Assembly: GCA_964463695.1 (NCBI GenBank)
Contig: CAYXCZ010000002.1
Span: forward strand, 114,221-178,220
Length of the DNA: 64,000 nucleotides
Reading direction: 5' to 3'
From: JALNZU01 sp964463695
Lineage (GTDB): Bacteria; Bacteroidota; Bacteroidia; Bacteroidales; F082
The notes beneath the pieces were generated by a model, which was not told the origin of the DNA, searched no databases, and worked only from the letters and a program-made list of their open reading frames with translations. The translations under genes were made by a program, and so were the position numbers. Below are positions 53,862 through 62,763 of this stretch, in pieces. Position 1 is the stretch's first letter. Every line of letters starts with the position of its first letter.

Positions 53862-54830
53862 TCACTTCACTTTGGCCGGAACATGTTTTTCAACCAGATT
53901 TTCTGAAGGAGGCAAGGTTTGTATAAAGGCAAAAATTGCTTCAAGATCGCTGGTTTTCATGCCGGCATACATGGCCCAGGGCATGATGGATTGAAATTCA
54001 CCTGGTTGAACAACCTGATGAACATAGGAGCTGTCAACAAATGTTTTGAACTTCTCAACAAACATCTTGCTTGTCCAGTTTTTCAAGCCGGTTTCATGCG
54101 GAGTTATGTTGGAACTGCGCAAAATGCTGCCATCAGGAAACTTAAACTCTCTTCCTCCAGCTAAAAAATCACCTACGTATTTTCCTTTTTCGAATTTGGT
54201 GTGGCAGTCGGCACAAGCAGCTGCGTTAAGCAAATATTCACCATAAGCTAATTGGTCATCTTTTGATGGAATTGGCTTTGGTGAAGCATTTTGAGGAAGT
54301 GTTCGCAGGATTAAATTAAAAGGAAAATCAGGTTTTGATTCTGGATGACTTGCTTGAACAGGCTTGATAGTCCGCAAAAAAGCGATAACAGATTTGATAT
54401 CTTCGGGATCCATTTTGCCGTAATTCAAGTAGGGCATCACAGGAAAAATGGGGTCGCCATCTTTTTTAACACCTGTTGTTATCAGACGATAAAGCTCACC
54501 ATCGGTCCAGTCTTCAATACCAGCAGGTGTAATATTACGTGCAAAAAATTCGCCCGGAAATCCCATGCTTTGATCAAAACGGTCGCCACCAGCGCCTTCT
54601 GTTCCGGGTGTTGGCGGGCCACTAAAAAGACTCCAGTCACGTTCAGCATGGCAATCCATGCAAAGCATCACGTGATATGCAAGATACTCACCCCTTTCAA
54701 CTCGTTCAGGAGTGATTTCGATAACCATATCCGTTGCAGGTCCAACTTTTGGGAACGCTATGTTTAAATAACTGTAAGCTCCTAAAAGAATCAGTAAAAG
54801 GATGAAAAATAGTATAATGGCTTTTTTCAT
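53862..54830 (-). CDS. membrane-anchored diheme cytochrome c
   Basis: This 322-residue protein has an uncleaved-looking N-terminal membrane helix (IILFFILLLILLGAYSYL). Two cytochrome c domains follow, with heme sites CMDCH (57-61) and CADCH (206-210). Each domain has a Met-rich stretch that could supply the sixth ligand (FPVMPYLNYGKM; SIMPWAMYAGM). The layout resembles the cytochrome subunit family of alcohol/aldehyde dehydrogenases, but no dehydrogenase gene is adjacent. It probably shuttles electrons in the periplasm while anchored to the inner membrane. It is transcribed towards the barrel gene. Confidence 0.92.
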   Translation of the reverse strand: MKKAIILFFILLLILLGAYSYLNIAFPKVGPATDMVIEITPERVERGEYLAYHVMLCMDCHAERDWSLFSGPPTPGTEGAGGDRFDQSMGFPGEFFARNITPAGIEDWTDGELYRLITTGVKKDGDPIFPVMPYLNYGKMDPEDIKSVIAFLRTIKPVQASHPESKPDFPFNLILRTLPQNASPKPIPSKDDQLAYGEYLLNAAACADCHTKFEKGKYVGDFLAGGREFKFPDGSILRSSNITPHETGLKNWTSKMFVEKFKTFVDSSYVHQVVQPGEFQSIMPWAMYAGMKTSDLEAIFAFIQTLPPSENLVEKHVPAKVK

Positions 54831-55292
54831 GATAAAAGAAGATTTAGTTTAACAATAAGTTTAATTCTCAGTTCAGGTTCAGCGTTTTAAGTACTATTTC
54901 TATTCATAAAAAAGCAATCGACTTATACTGCTGAATCAATGTCTTATTTTTTAATTGACACATATGCAATACTTTATCGGAAATTTCAACTAATTTCAAC
55001 TTATGATAGTATGCAAAAGCACAATAAGTTTATTGTAAAAGTGAATGATGTGAAGTAGTTAAAATTAGTAGTCTTCTAGTCCAGAGAGGGCAAATATATA
55101 CATTGTATTGAATTATGCAAAAACTACCATATGTTTTCATAAAAAACCGATATAGGAAATCTTTTACCGGTTTTAAATTACTAAGACGCTCAAAAAAGAC
55201 ATGCAATTTTTGAATTAAAGAAATTGAGACCGCTAAGAAGGCGCAGAGGGAGCAAAGGGTGAACACGTGCAAAAATGTTGACAGAAAGTAAG

Positions 55293-55380
55293 ATATCTCT
55301 AATTAATTCCGCATTGCAAAAACCTGAAAGCTTCAGCGATTAACAAAATTGAAAAGCCGGTGATGATTTCGCCGGCTTTG
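55293..55380 (+). pseudogene. 3'-end fragment of a second DUF5777-like gene with its decayed terminator
   Basis: From 55317 to 55380 the sequence matches 53645-53708, the end of the intact barrel gene plus its terminator, with only about seven differences in 64 bases by eye. The translated end reads KPESFSD then stop (55341-55343), against KPESFRD in the intact gene. A weaker match continues upstream to about 55293. The hairpin arms are preserved except for one base, but the T-tract has become TTTGGG. The rest of the gene is absent. Confidence 0.75.
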
Positions 55381-55385
55381 GGTTA

Positions 55386-55427
55386 TAAAAAACACAGTCT
55401 CAGCCTCGACGGCCGGACTGTGTTTTT
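55386..55427 (-). terminator. rho-independent terminator for the M24 aminopeptidase genes
   Basis: AAAAACACAGTC and GACTGTGTTTTT pair around a 16-base GC-rich loop. The A-run and T-run allow action in both directions; the nearest gene end is the minus-strand aminopeptidase at 55503. Confidence 0.8.
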
Positions 55428-55502
55428 GGTTTTGTTTCTTAGGATCTGAAAAATGTAATTCTCAGTCAGGTAGCGTTTTGCTAGTTGAATGTTTGTGCCG
55501 AA

Positions 55503-56924
55503 CTAAAACACTCCGGGGATCTTGTTCCAATCTCTCAACTCAGCTGCGGTAGCTTCCACTTCACTTACCGATTTTGGAATGGCTTTGCCTAAAATCCGGT
55601 GACCTGTTTCTGTTACAAGTATATCATCTTCAATACGAATGCCACCGAAATCCTTATACGATTCCACTTTATCGTAATTAATAAAATCGATGAATTTTCC
55701 TTCAGAGCGGAATTTATCAATCAAGGCGGGGATGAAATAGATGCCGGGTTCGTTGGTGAGTACGTATCCGGGATTGAGTTTTTTGCCAAGTCGCAGGTAT
55801 GCTGTTCCAAATTGTGTGGCACGATGGGTGTGCTCATCGTAGCCAACATAATTTTCTCCCAGACTTTCGAGGTCGTGCACATCCATGCCCATCATATGAC
55901 CCAGTCCGTGAGGGAAGAACAGGGTGTGAGCGCCGGCAGCAACAGCTTCATCAACATCGCCTTTCATGAGTCCGATTGCTTTAAGGCCTTCGGTAATTAC
56001 TCTGGCAGCAAGAAAATGATTTTCACGGTATTCTTTGCCCGGTCTGATAGCAGCAATGCTGTCCATATTGGCTTTAAGAACGATCTCATAGATTTCTTTC
56101 TGCCGTTGATTAAATTTGCCACCGACAGGTATTGTTCGTGTTATGTCACTGGAATACAATGAATGCAATTCAGCTCCTGCATCCACAACCAACATGCGGC
56201 CTTCCTTTAAAATATTGTGATGGCTGTGATTGTGAAGTGTTTGTCCGTCAACACTCAGGATGATAGGAAACGACACCGCTCCGCCATATGACAAAGCTAT
56301 GCCTTCGATAGTTCCGGCAATTTCCTGTTCAACCATACCCGGTTTTGCCATCTTCATGGCGGTAGTGTGCATCAGCCATGCGACATCTACAGCTTTTTCT
56401 ATTTCGGCTATCTCGAGGCTGTCTTTTACTTCTTTGAGTTTTACAACGGCTTTGATGAGCTCAATGCTTGCAAGGGCTTTCACGTCCTGAGCGGCAATAC
56501 CGAGCAGGGTCGATAATTCAATCATAACCTTACCGCGGTAGGGAGGGAGGAAATGAATTTTCCGGCCCTGTTGTTGCGCTTTGCGGATGTAATCAGGGAG
56601 TTTTTCGTTTGCAAAGGTTTGATGAACTCCTGCTTCAGCAGCAAGGTCAGACACCGATGGCTGAGGTCCCATCCAAATGATATCGTCGATGTCAAAATCA
56701 TTACCGAATACCATTTCTTCGCCCGACTCCAGGTCGATGCATCCCGTAAATCCCGGCAGGTTGATACCAAAGAAATAGGAGAAATGACTATCCTGACGGT
56801 AATGATAGGTATTGGCCGGATAATTGAACGAAGCTTCCGGATTTGAAGGAAAGAGGGCAATACCTTCGGTGATTTCTTTTTTGAGCCGGTTTCTGCGGTC
56901 GGCATATACGTGTTTTGCAAACAT
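55503..56924 (-). CDS. pepP: Xaa-Pro aminopeptidase (M24B)
   Basis: This 473-residue metallopeptidase removes an N-terminal residue preceding proline. The N-terminal AMP_N domain (residues 1 to about 165) includes FSYFFGINLPGFTGCID. The catalytic pita-bread domain carries the five dimetal ligands: Asp in VVDAGAELHS, Asp in SSDITRTIPVGG, His in HGLGHMMGMDVHD, Glu in LTNEPGIYF and Glu in GIRIEDDILVT. It lies 13 bases downstream of a second M24B gene; the two proteins are divergent paralogues. Confidence 0.94.
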   Translation of the reverse strand: MFAKHVYADRRNRLKKEITEGIALFPSNPEASFNYPANTYHYRQDSHFSYFFGINLPGFTGCIDLESGEEMVFGNDFDIDDIIWMGPQPSVSDLAAEAGVHQTFANEKLPDYIRKAQQQGRKIHFLPPYRGKVMIELSTLLGIAAQDVKALASIELIKAVVKLKEVKDSLEIAEIEKAVDVAWLMHTTAMKMAKPGMVEQEIAGTIEGIALSYGGAVSFPIILSVDGQTLHNHSHHNILKEGRMLVVDAGAELHSLYSSDITRTIPVGGKFNQRQKEIYEIVLKANMDSIAAIRPGKEYRENHFLAARVITEGLKAIGLMKGDVDEAVAAGAHTLFFPHGLGHMMGMDVHDLESLGENYVGYDEHTHRATQFGTAYLRLGKKLNPGYVLTNEPGIYFIPALIDKFRSEGKFIDFINYDKVESYKDFGGIRIEDDILVTETGHRILGKAIPKSVSEVEATAAELRDWNKIPGVF

Positions 56925-56937
56925 GGGTATAAATTTT

Positions 56938-58233
56938 TTAAAGTGAGTGATTCATTAATGCTTCAATTTCATCTGCTTCAACAGGGATGTCCTTCATCAG
57001 GTCGACAGGGCCGTTGACGGTAACGAGAATATCATTTTCGATACGAATGCCGATTTTCTCTTCTCTGATATACAATCCGGGCTCGCAAGTGAGCACCATG
57101 CCTGGAGCGAGAGGTGTAAATTTTGAGCCTACGTCGTGCACATCGAGGCCAATATGATGAGCCACGCCATGCATGAGGAATTTTTTATAGATGGGCGCGT
57201 CAGGATTTTGATTTCTAACATCTTCGGCCGAAAAAAGTCCGAGATCAATCATTTCTTTTTCCATCATCATCCACACCGATTCGTTGATTTTTGCGATGGT
57301 ATTTCCGGGCACATACAAAGGGATGGCCGCCTTAAAAACGCGCAACACCGCTTCATAACAAGCACGTTGTCTGTCGCTGAATTTTCCGCTGACAGGGACG
57401 GTGCGGCTGAGATCGGCGGAATAATTGGCATATTCAGCGCCAAAATCGAGCAACAGCAGATCGCCGTCGTTCAATTTATCGTTATTGTCGTTGTAATGTA
57501 ACGTACAGGCATTTTTACCGCCAGCTATAATGGGGTGATAGCCGTGACTGTCGGCGCGGTTAACTGTAAAAGCATGAGTTATTTCGGCTTCAATCTCAAA
57601 TTCGAACATCCCCGGTTTTAATGTTTCAAGCACCTTTTTGAATCCAAGACCTGTTATGTGACAGGCTTGTTGAATGATATCAGTTTCGATGGGTGATTTG
57701 ACCGTGCGAAGACTCTCAAGCAATGGTGCTGAGCGCTGAAAATCGTGCAGCGGGAACTGTGTTTTAATTTTACGGGCAAACTTAAGCTGTGCGGTATCAT
57801 TCAATGGATAAAACTTCGGGTATTCGTTGGTGTTGAGAAACACCTGATGGGCATAATTCATGCATTCGCGCAAAATGGCCTCCCATTGCTGATGGGTGGT
57901 GACGCGGTTTATCCCCGAAATTTTTTTAGCATCATCGGCTAAGAGCACACGTCCTTCCCAAATCTCTTTGGTGGACGAGTAAGCCTCAATAAACAGTACC
58001 TCGCGCAAAAGCGGATCAGGACAATCGGGAAACAGCAGAAGGACAGCGTTTTCCTGTTCGATGCCGCTGAGGTAGAAAAAATCAGAATCCTGCCTGAATG
58101 CAAAATACTGATCGCCGTTGCGGGGCATCTTTTCTGCTGCATAAAAAAGGGCAAGACTTCCCGGAGGCAAAAGGCTTCTGAAATTGAGACGGTTATTTAC
58201 AAATAGCTCCGGTGGAAGTGTGGTGTAGCGCAT
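56938..58233 (-). CDS. second Xaa-Pro aminopeptidase family protein (M24B)
   Basis: This 431-residue paralogue of the following gene product has the same AMP_N plus pita-bread architecture. Metal ligands appear in LLDFGAEYANYSADLSRTVPV (two Asp), MHGVAHHIGLDVHD (His), LTCEPGLYI (Glu) and GIRIENDILVT (Glu), so it should be active. The N-terminal domain has FFYLSGIEQENAVLLLFPD. It lacks a signal peptide and is cytoplasmic. It is the first gene of the aminopeptidase pair. Substrate preference relative to its neighbour is unknown. Confidence 0.93.
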   Translation of the reverse strand: MRYTTLPPELFVNNRLNFRSLLPPGSLALFYAAEKMPRNGDQYFAFRQDSDFFYLSGIEQENAVLLLFPDCPDPLLREVLFIEAYSSTKEIWEGRVLLADDAKKISGINRVTTHQQWEAILRECMNYAHQVFLNTNEYPKFYPLNDTAQLKFARKIKTQFPLHDFQRSAPLLESLRTVKSPIETDIIQQACHITGLGFKKVLETLKPGMFEFEIEAEITHAFTVNRADSHGYHPIIAGGKNACTLHYNDNNDKLNDGDLLLLDFGAEYANYSADLSRTVPVSGKFSDRQRACYEAVLRVFKAAIPLYVPGNTIAKINESVWMMMEKEMIDLGLFSAEDVRNQNPDAPIYKKFLMHGVAHHIGLDVHDVGSKFTPLAPGMVLTCEPGLYIREEKIGIRIENDILVTVNGPVDLMKDIPVEADEIEALMNHSL

Positions 58234-58295
58234 ATCTTTAATAAAAAACGATAATTTAGAATGAATTTAAGTATATAGAAAACAAAATATATCCA

Positions 58296-58303
58296 TACAT
58301 TTG
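58296..58303 (+). promoter_or_regulatory. putative -7 element for sdhCAB
   Basis: TACATTTG matches TAnnTTTG 93 bases before the sdhC start. No TTG at the -33 distance. Confidence 0.4.
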
Positions 58304-58321
58304 TTGCAACACAGTATGCGA

Positions 58322-58329
58322 CAAAAATA
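58322..58329 (-). promoter_or_regulatory. putative -7 element for the aminopeptidase pair
   Basis: The minus strand reads TATTTTTG, matching TAnnTTTG, 88 bases upstream of the first aminopeptidase start. It overlaps the divergent sdh promoter region. Confidence 0.3.
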
Positions 58330-58396
58330 AGGGATAATATCTTCAGTCAAAAAAATAAAGGTTAATTGTTTTCTTTACAAAATCAAAAATAACGTT

Positions 58397-59062
58397 ATGG
58401 TAAAGATTATGTATGCGTCCATCACCAAAAAGATTGTCATGTCGCTGGTGGGACTATTTCTCACCAGTTTCTTAGTGGTACACATGAGCATCAATCTGTT
58501 GATACTCTTTGATGATACCCGGCAACTATTCAACGAGGCAGCTCATTTCATGGCTACCAATCCTTTCATTCAAACGTTTCAATGGATTCTTTTCATTGGG
58601 TTTGTATTACACATCATTCTGGGTTTGGTGCTTCAGATTCAGAATTGGATGGCCCGTCCTATTGGTTATGACCGTAAAGGCTCCAGCGAAATGTCGTTCT
58701 TTTCTAAGTACATGATTCACACAGGGGCGATTATTTTCATCTTCCTGCTGATTCATTTTGCCAACTTTTTTGTTAAAGCAAAATTTGGACACCTTGAAGA
58801 GATCACCTACGAAAGTGGCACTTTCGAAGATCTGGGCATTTTAGTGGTACAGCTTTTTCAGGATGGAGGTTATGTGGCCTTTTATGTGATTGCCATTCTG
58901 CTGCTGGGATTTCATCTCGAGCATGGTTTTCAATCGGCTTTTCAGTCGCTTGGATTGAACCATAGCAAATACACTCCTGTGATCAAAGTGGTGGGCACGC
59001 TTTTTTCTATTGCCCTCACCCTTGGTTACATTGCAATACCTTTAGTAATTTATTTTTCCTAA
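58397..59062 (+). CDS. sdhC: succinate dehydrogenase/fumarate reductase cytochrome b subunit
   Basis: This 221-residue membrane subunit has five predicted helices and several histidines placed to ligate two hemes (HMSINLLI, HIILGLVLQ, HTGAIIFIFLLIHFANFF, GFHLEHGFQSAFQSLG), the pattern of the B-type diheme enzymes of Wolinella and Bacillus. It passes electrons between the quinone pool and SdhB. An in-frame ATG at 58409 (MYASITKKIV) is an alternative start. SdhA follows after 12 bases. Confidence 0.95.
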   Translation: MVKIMYASITKKIVMSLVGLFLTSFLVVHMSINLLILFDDTRQLFNEAAHFMATNPFIQTFQWILFIGFVLHIILGLVLQIQNWMARPIGYDRKGSSEMSFFSKYMIHTGAIIFIFLLIHFANFFVKAKFGHLEEITYESGTFEDLGILVVQLFQDGGYVAFYVIAILLLGFHLEHGFQSAFQSLGLNHSKYTPVIKVVGTLFSIALTLGYIAIPLVIYFS

Positions 59063-59074
59063 GCAAAACGAGAT

Positions 59075-61015
59075 ATGGGAAAGTTAGAAGCAAAAATACC
59101 GCACGGTCCTTTGTCGGAGAAATGGACCAATTATAAAGCACATCAGAACCTGGTGAATCCTTCCAATAAGCGCAGGCTCGACATCATTGTTGTTGGAACA
59201 GGCCTTGCAGGAGCAGCGGCAGCAGCCAGCTTTGGTGAGTTGGGCTTTAATGTGAAAGCCTTTGGCATTCACGACAGTCCGCGCAGGGCTCATAGTATTG
59301 CCGCCCAGGGAGGGATCAATGCCGCAAAAAATTATCCCAATGATGGCGACAGTATTTTCAGGTTGTTTTACGACACTATCAAAGGGGGCGACTACAGGGC
59401 TCGCGAAGCCAATGTGTACCGCCTTGCCGAAGTGAGCAATGATATTATTGATCAGTGTGTAGCACAAGGTGTCCCTTTTGCACGAGAGTATGGCGGCCTG
59501 CTCGACAACCGTTCGTTTGGCGGAGCGCAGGTTTCACGAACCTTTTATGCACGGGGTCAAACAGGGCAGCAGCTACTCCTTGGCGCTTACAGTGCCCTGA
59601 GTAAAGAAATAGGAAAAGGAACAGTAAAAATGTATACCCGCCGCGATTTGCTCGAGTTAGTGATCGTTGATGGAAGAGCACGCGGTGTCATCATGCGTAA
59701 TCTTATTACAGGTGAAATTGAGCGTCATGCCGCACATGCTGTTGTTTTGGCTACCGGTGGTTACGGAAATGTGTTTTTCCTTTCGACGAATGCGATGGCT
59801 TCCAACGGCAGCGCAGTTTGGAAAGCCTACAAAAAGGGAGCTTTTTTTGGCAACCCCAGCTTCACGCAGATACATCCTACCTGTATCCCTGTTCATGGCG
59901 ACTATCAGTCGAAGCTTACCCTCATGAGTGAAAGCTTGCGTAACGATGGCCGTATCTGGGTTCCAAAATATGCCGAAGATGCTGAAAAGATTCGCAAAGG
60001 AACGATGAAACCTACCGAGCTGAGCGAAGAACGCAGGGATTATTACCTGGAACGGCGCTATCCTGCCTTTGGAAATCTGGTACCCCGCGACGTAGCTTCA
60101 CGTGCTGCCAAAGAACGTTGCGATGCCGGCTTCGGTGTGGGAACGACAGGTTTAGCCGTATATCTTGATTTCGCCGAATCCATCAAACGTCTTGGAAAAC
60201 ATGTGATTGAGGCCCGCTATGGAAACCTTTTCCAGATGTATGAAAAGATTGTAGACGAAAACCCCTACGAAACTCCGATGATGATATACCCTGCGGTGCA
60301 CTACACCATGGGTGGCCTTTGGGTTGATTATGAGTTACAAACCACCATTCCGGGTTTGTTTGCGGCTGGCGAAGCCAATTTTTCCGATCACGGAGCTAAC
60401 CGCCTCGGAGCTTCAGCGCTTATGCAAGGCCTTTCAGATGGCTATTTCGTGTTGCCTTATACCGTACAGAATTACCTTGCCGATCAGATCAGCGCCCCTG
60501 CCTTTAAAACAGACCTGCCTGAGTTTGAAAAAGCCGAGAAAGATACCAAAGCTACCATTCAGCGCCTGCTGAGTATCAACGGAAAAAACACCGTCGACAG
60601 TTACCACCGCAAGCTTGGCCTTATAATGTGGGATTTTGTCGGGATGGCCCGAAACAAAGAAGGATTGAAAAAAGCAATTGCAATGATTCAGGAACTTAAA
60701 GTTGATTTTTGGAAAAACGTGAAGGTGCCTGGTAAAAATGAAATGGTTAACCCCGAGCTTGAAAAAGCATTACGTGTTGTTGATTTCATCGAGCTGGGCG
60801 AGCTGATGGCACGAGATGCCCTGGACAGGGAAGAGTCGTGTGGCGGCCATTTCCGTGAAGAATATCAAACCCCTGAGGGAGAAGCGTTAAGAGACGACGT
60901 GAACTTTACCTACGTATCGGCATGGGAACATAAGGGCGATGATGCAGAACCTGCATTGCATAAAGAACCCCTTGTTTTTGAGTTCATCGAGGTGAAACAG
61001 CGTAATTACAAATAA
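59075..61015 (+). CDS. sdhA: succinate dehydrogenase/fumarate reductase flavoprotein subunit
   Basis: This 646-residue subunit binds FAD and the dicarboxylate. It begins with a Rossmann motif IIVVGTGLAGAAAAA (about 37-51). His73 in RAHSIAAQGG is the expected covalent FAD ligand, HPTCIPV and the capping-domain arginine region match the family, and HYTMGGLWVDY and SDHGANRLGASALMQG complete the site. It can act in either direction; whether the cell uses it as succinate dehydrogenase or fumarate reductase cannot be decided from sequence. Confidence 0.97.
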   Translation: MGKLEAKIPHGPLSEKWTNYKAHQNLVNPSNKRRLDIIVVGTGLAGAAAAASFGELGFNVKAFGIHDSPRRAHSIAAQGGINAAKNYPNDGDSIFRLFYDTIKGGDYRAREANVYRLAEVSNDIIDQCVAQGVPFAREYGGLLDNRSFGGAQVSRTFYARGQTGQQLLLGAYSALSKEIGKGTVKMYTRRDLLELVIVDGRARGVIMRNLITGEIERHAAHAVVLATGGYGNVFFLSTNAMASNGSAVWKAYKKGAFFGNPSFTQIHPTCIPVHGDYQSKLTLMSESLRNDGRIWVPKYAEDAEKIRKGTMKPTELSEERRDYYLERRYPAFGNLVPRDVASRAAKERCDAGFGVGTTGLAVYLDFAESIKRLGKHVIEARYGNLFQMYEKIVDENPYETPMMIYPAVHYTMGGLWVDYELQTTIPGLFAAGEANFSDHGANRLGASALMQGLSDGYFVLPYTVQNYLADQISAPAFKTDLPEFEKAEKDTKATIQRLLSINGKNTVDSYHRKLGLIMWDFVGMARNKEGLKKAIAMIQELKVDFWKNVKVPGKNEMVNPELEKALRVVDFIELGELMARDALDREESCGGHFREEYQTPEGEALRDDVNFTYVSAWEHKGDDAEPALHKEPLVFEFIEVKQRNYK

Positions 61016-61048
61016 TGCATTAAGTAGCATCCCAAAAAACTGATAACA

Positions 61049-61801
61049 ATGGATTTAACATTAAAAATATGGAGGCAAGCCTCCGGTCTTGACAAAGGAA
61101 AGTTTGTAAACTATAAGGTAGGAAACATCTCACACGATGCCTCCTTCCTCGAGATGCTTGATATCCTGAATGAAGAATTGGTGACAAAAGGCGACGATCC
61201 TGTTGCTTTTGATCACGACTGCCGTGAAGGAATTTGCGGGGCATGCAGCTTGTATATCAATGGTCGTCCACACGGGCCCGACAGAGGTATCACCACCTGC
61301 CAGATGCACATGCGTAATTTCAAGGATGGAGAAACAATCGTTATTGAACCCTGGCGTGCCAAACCTTTTCCGGTGATCAAGGACCTGATGGTCGACCGCA
61401 CGGCTTTCGATAAAATCATTCAGGCAGGAGGCTTTGTGTCGGTACGGACAGGTGGCGTCCCTGATGCCAATGCCATTCCAATACCTAAACCTGATGCCGA
61501 TTTAGCTATGGATGCAGCCGCTTGTATCGGTTGCGGCGCTTGTGTTGCAGCTTGTAAGAATGCGAGCGCTATGCTTTTTGTATCAGCAAAAGTGTCACAG
61601 TTTGCGTTGCTTCCGCAGGGTAGGATTGAGGCTCATGAGCGTGTTCAGAAGATGGTTGCTAAAATGGATGAGCTGGGCTTTGGTAATTGCACCAACACCT
61701 ATGCCTGTGAAGCTGAATGCCCGAAAGAGATTTCGGTAGCCAACATCGCCCGCATGAACAGAGAGTTTTTAACAGCAAAAATTGTGGCTCAGAAGGCTTA
61801 A
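61049..61801 (+). CDS. sdhB: succinate dehydrogenase/fumarate reductase iron-sulfur subunit
   Basis: This 250-residue subunit carries three iron-sulfur clusters. The [2Fe-2S] ligands are Cys58, Cys63, Cys66 and Cys84 (CREGICGACS...TTCQ). The first four-cysteine group is CIGCGACVAACK (Cys159, 162, 165, 169), and later cysteines lie in NCTNTYACEAECPKEI. It transfers electrons from SdhA to the cytochrome subunit. It starts 33 bases after sdhA and ends the operon before a strong terminator. Confidence 0.97.
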   Translation: MDLTLKIWRQASGLDKGKFVNYKVGNISHDASFLEMLDILNEELVTKGDDPVAFDHDCREGICGACSLYINGRPHGPDRGITTCQMHMRNFKDGETIVIEPWRAKPFPVIKDLMVDRTAFDKIIQAGGFVSVRTGGVPDANAIPIPKPDADLAMDAAACIGCGACVAACKNASAMLFVSAKVSQFALLPQGRIEAHERVQKMVAKMDELGFGNCTNTYACEAECPKEISVANIARMNREFLTAKIVAQKA

Positions 61802-61820
61802 TTCATTTGCAAATAAAGAT

Positions 61821-61860
61821 AACGGACTAACCTTAAGGGGATAGTCCGTTTTTTTTTTGT
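61821..61860 (+). terminator. rho-independent terminator of sdhCAB
   Basis: AACGGACTA pairs with TAGTCCGTT around a 12-base loop, followed by a run of nine or more T. Confidence 0.92.
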
Positions 61861-62250
61861 CTTCTGATGACAACGAAAACGTATTGCCATACTATAAAAT
61901 GAGCTGAAGTATGTATAAGTGCTTTATATATTGTGGGTTAGTCTTTAGCTATATATGAAAAGCCTGGTAATGATCGGGTATTTGCCAATAGTGAAACTTA
62001 GTTTTCCGAAACATTTCCAACAACTTCATCTAGGGGAACACAAAATCATTTAAAGAAAACAGGATTTCTTTCCTCTTTTTTGATATGTTGTTGAGCGAAA
62101 AGTGCCAACAGTTTTTTTACCTTTGGTCCGGTGAAAAACAAACACAACTGATGAAAAATCAGCCATTATATTCATTAAGCAGCTTATCGGGTCTGCAGAA
62201 CCAAATTCACACATTTCAAGAAAGTGTCAATCCACAAAAATGTGTCATCA
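61861..62250. other. gene-free AT-rich spacer
   Basis: No ORF with coding character is visible in this 390-base stretch. It contains a TACCTTTG promoter-like box near its end (listed separately). Confidence 0.5.
62118..62125 (+). promoter_or_regulatory. putative -7 element for the three-gene membrane cluster
   Basis: TACCTTTG matches the consensus exactly; the nearest TTG (62091-62093) is 24 bases upstream, slightly long for a -33 element. The next start is about 125 bases downstream. Confidence 0.35.
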
Positions 62251-62763
62251 ATGAAAAGGATTAGCATAAGAAATGTCCTTCTTTGGTATAGCGCTCTCCT
62301 TGTTTCAGGGATTATAATGCAAGATTTTTACTATGCTTATTGGTATTTTAATAAAGTTGATACAGGGGGGTTGATTGTAATGATCTTTTCAATTCTGCTT
62401 CAAATACTCTATTTAACAAGCATCGTGAAAGTTATTCATGGCATCACGAAGAAGCTATGGGTCAATCTTGTCCTTGTTTATTGGTTCTCTCAGATTGTTT
62501 TCTTCGATTTTCTAGGAAATTCGTATATCGTTCTTTTTGGACCTGTTATCGCTGTTTTCATGCAGCTGAAAGGTGATTTTCGTTATGACTATCTGGGCAA
62601 GATGTGGCACAATGAACTGGAATTATATTATAGTGGCCAAAGTGCTGATTTTTATATAGGTGTCAATTTGATTGCCTTTATCATTTTTGCATACTTGTTT
62701 CAAACGATATGGAAAAATGAGAGGGCCGAAAAAGATGAATTAGAAACAGATGAAAAAAGATAA
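62251..62763 (+). CDS. small integral membrane protein, unknown
   Basis: I prefer the ATG at 62251 (170 residues) to the GTG at 62224. The protein has four or five hydrophobic segments (VLLWYSALLVSGIIMQDFYYAYW, LIVMIFSILLQILYLTSIVKVI, VNLVLVYWFSQIVFFDFLG, FYIGVNLIAFIIFAYLF) and a charged C-terminal tail. I do not recognise the family. It overlaps the next gene by 14 bases, so the two are cotranscribed. The region is more AT-rich than the neighbouring sdh genes. Confidence 0.65.
   Translation: MKRISIRNVLLWYSALLVSGIIMQDFYYAYWYFNKVDTGGLIVMIFSILLQILYLTSIVKVIHGITKKLWVNLVLVYWFSQIVFFDFLGNSYIVLFGPVIAVFMQLKGDFRYDYLGKMWHNELELYYSGQSADFYIGVNLIAFIIFAYLFQTIWKNERAEKDELETDEKR

Larger units (their letters stand above)
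54831..55502. other. long intergenic region with repeat-like and relic sequences
   Basis: This 672-base stretch has no supported gene. It contains an AT-rich part (54840-55070), a segment (about 55165-55265) resembling degenerate intergenic repeats common in this phylum (GACCGCTAAGAAGGCGCAGA and similar), the relic of the barrel gene's 3' end (55293-55380) and a terminator for the aminopeptidase gene. Confidence 0.6.

Noticed and set aside
55599..56162. 187-codon open frame opposite the M24 aminopeptidase gene
   Set aside because: Antisense to catalytic motifs of a clearly real gene; no signal or domain recognisable.
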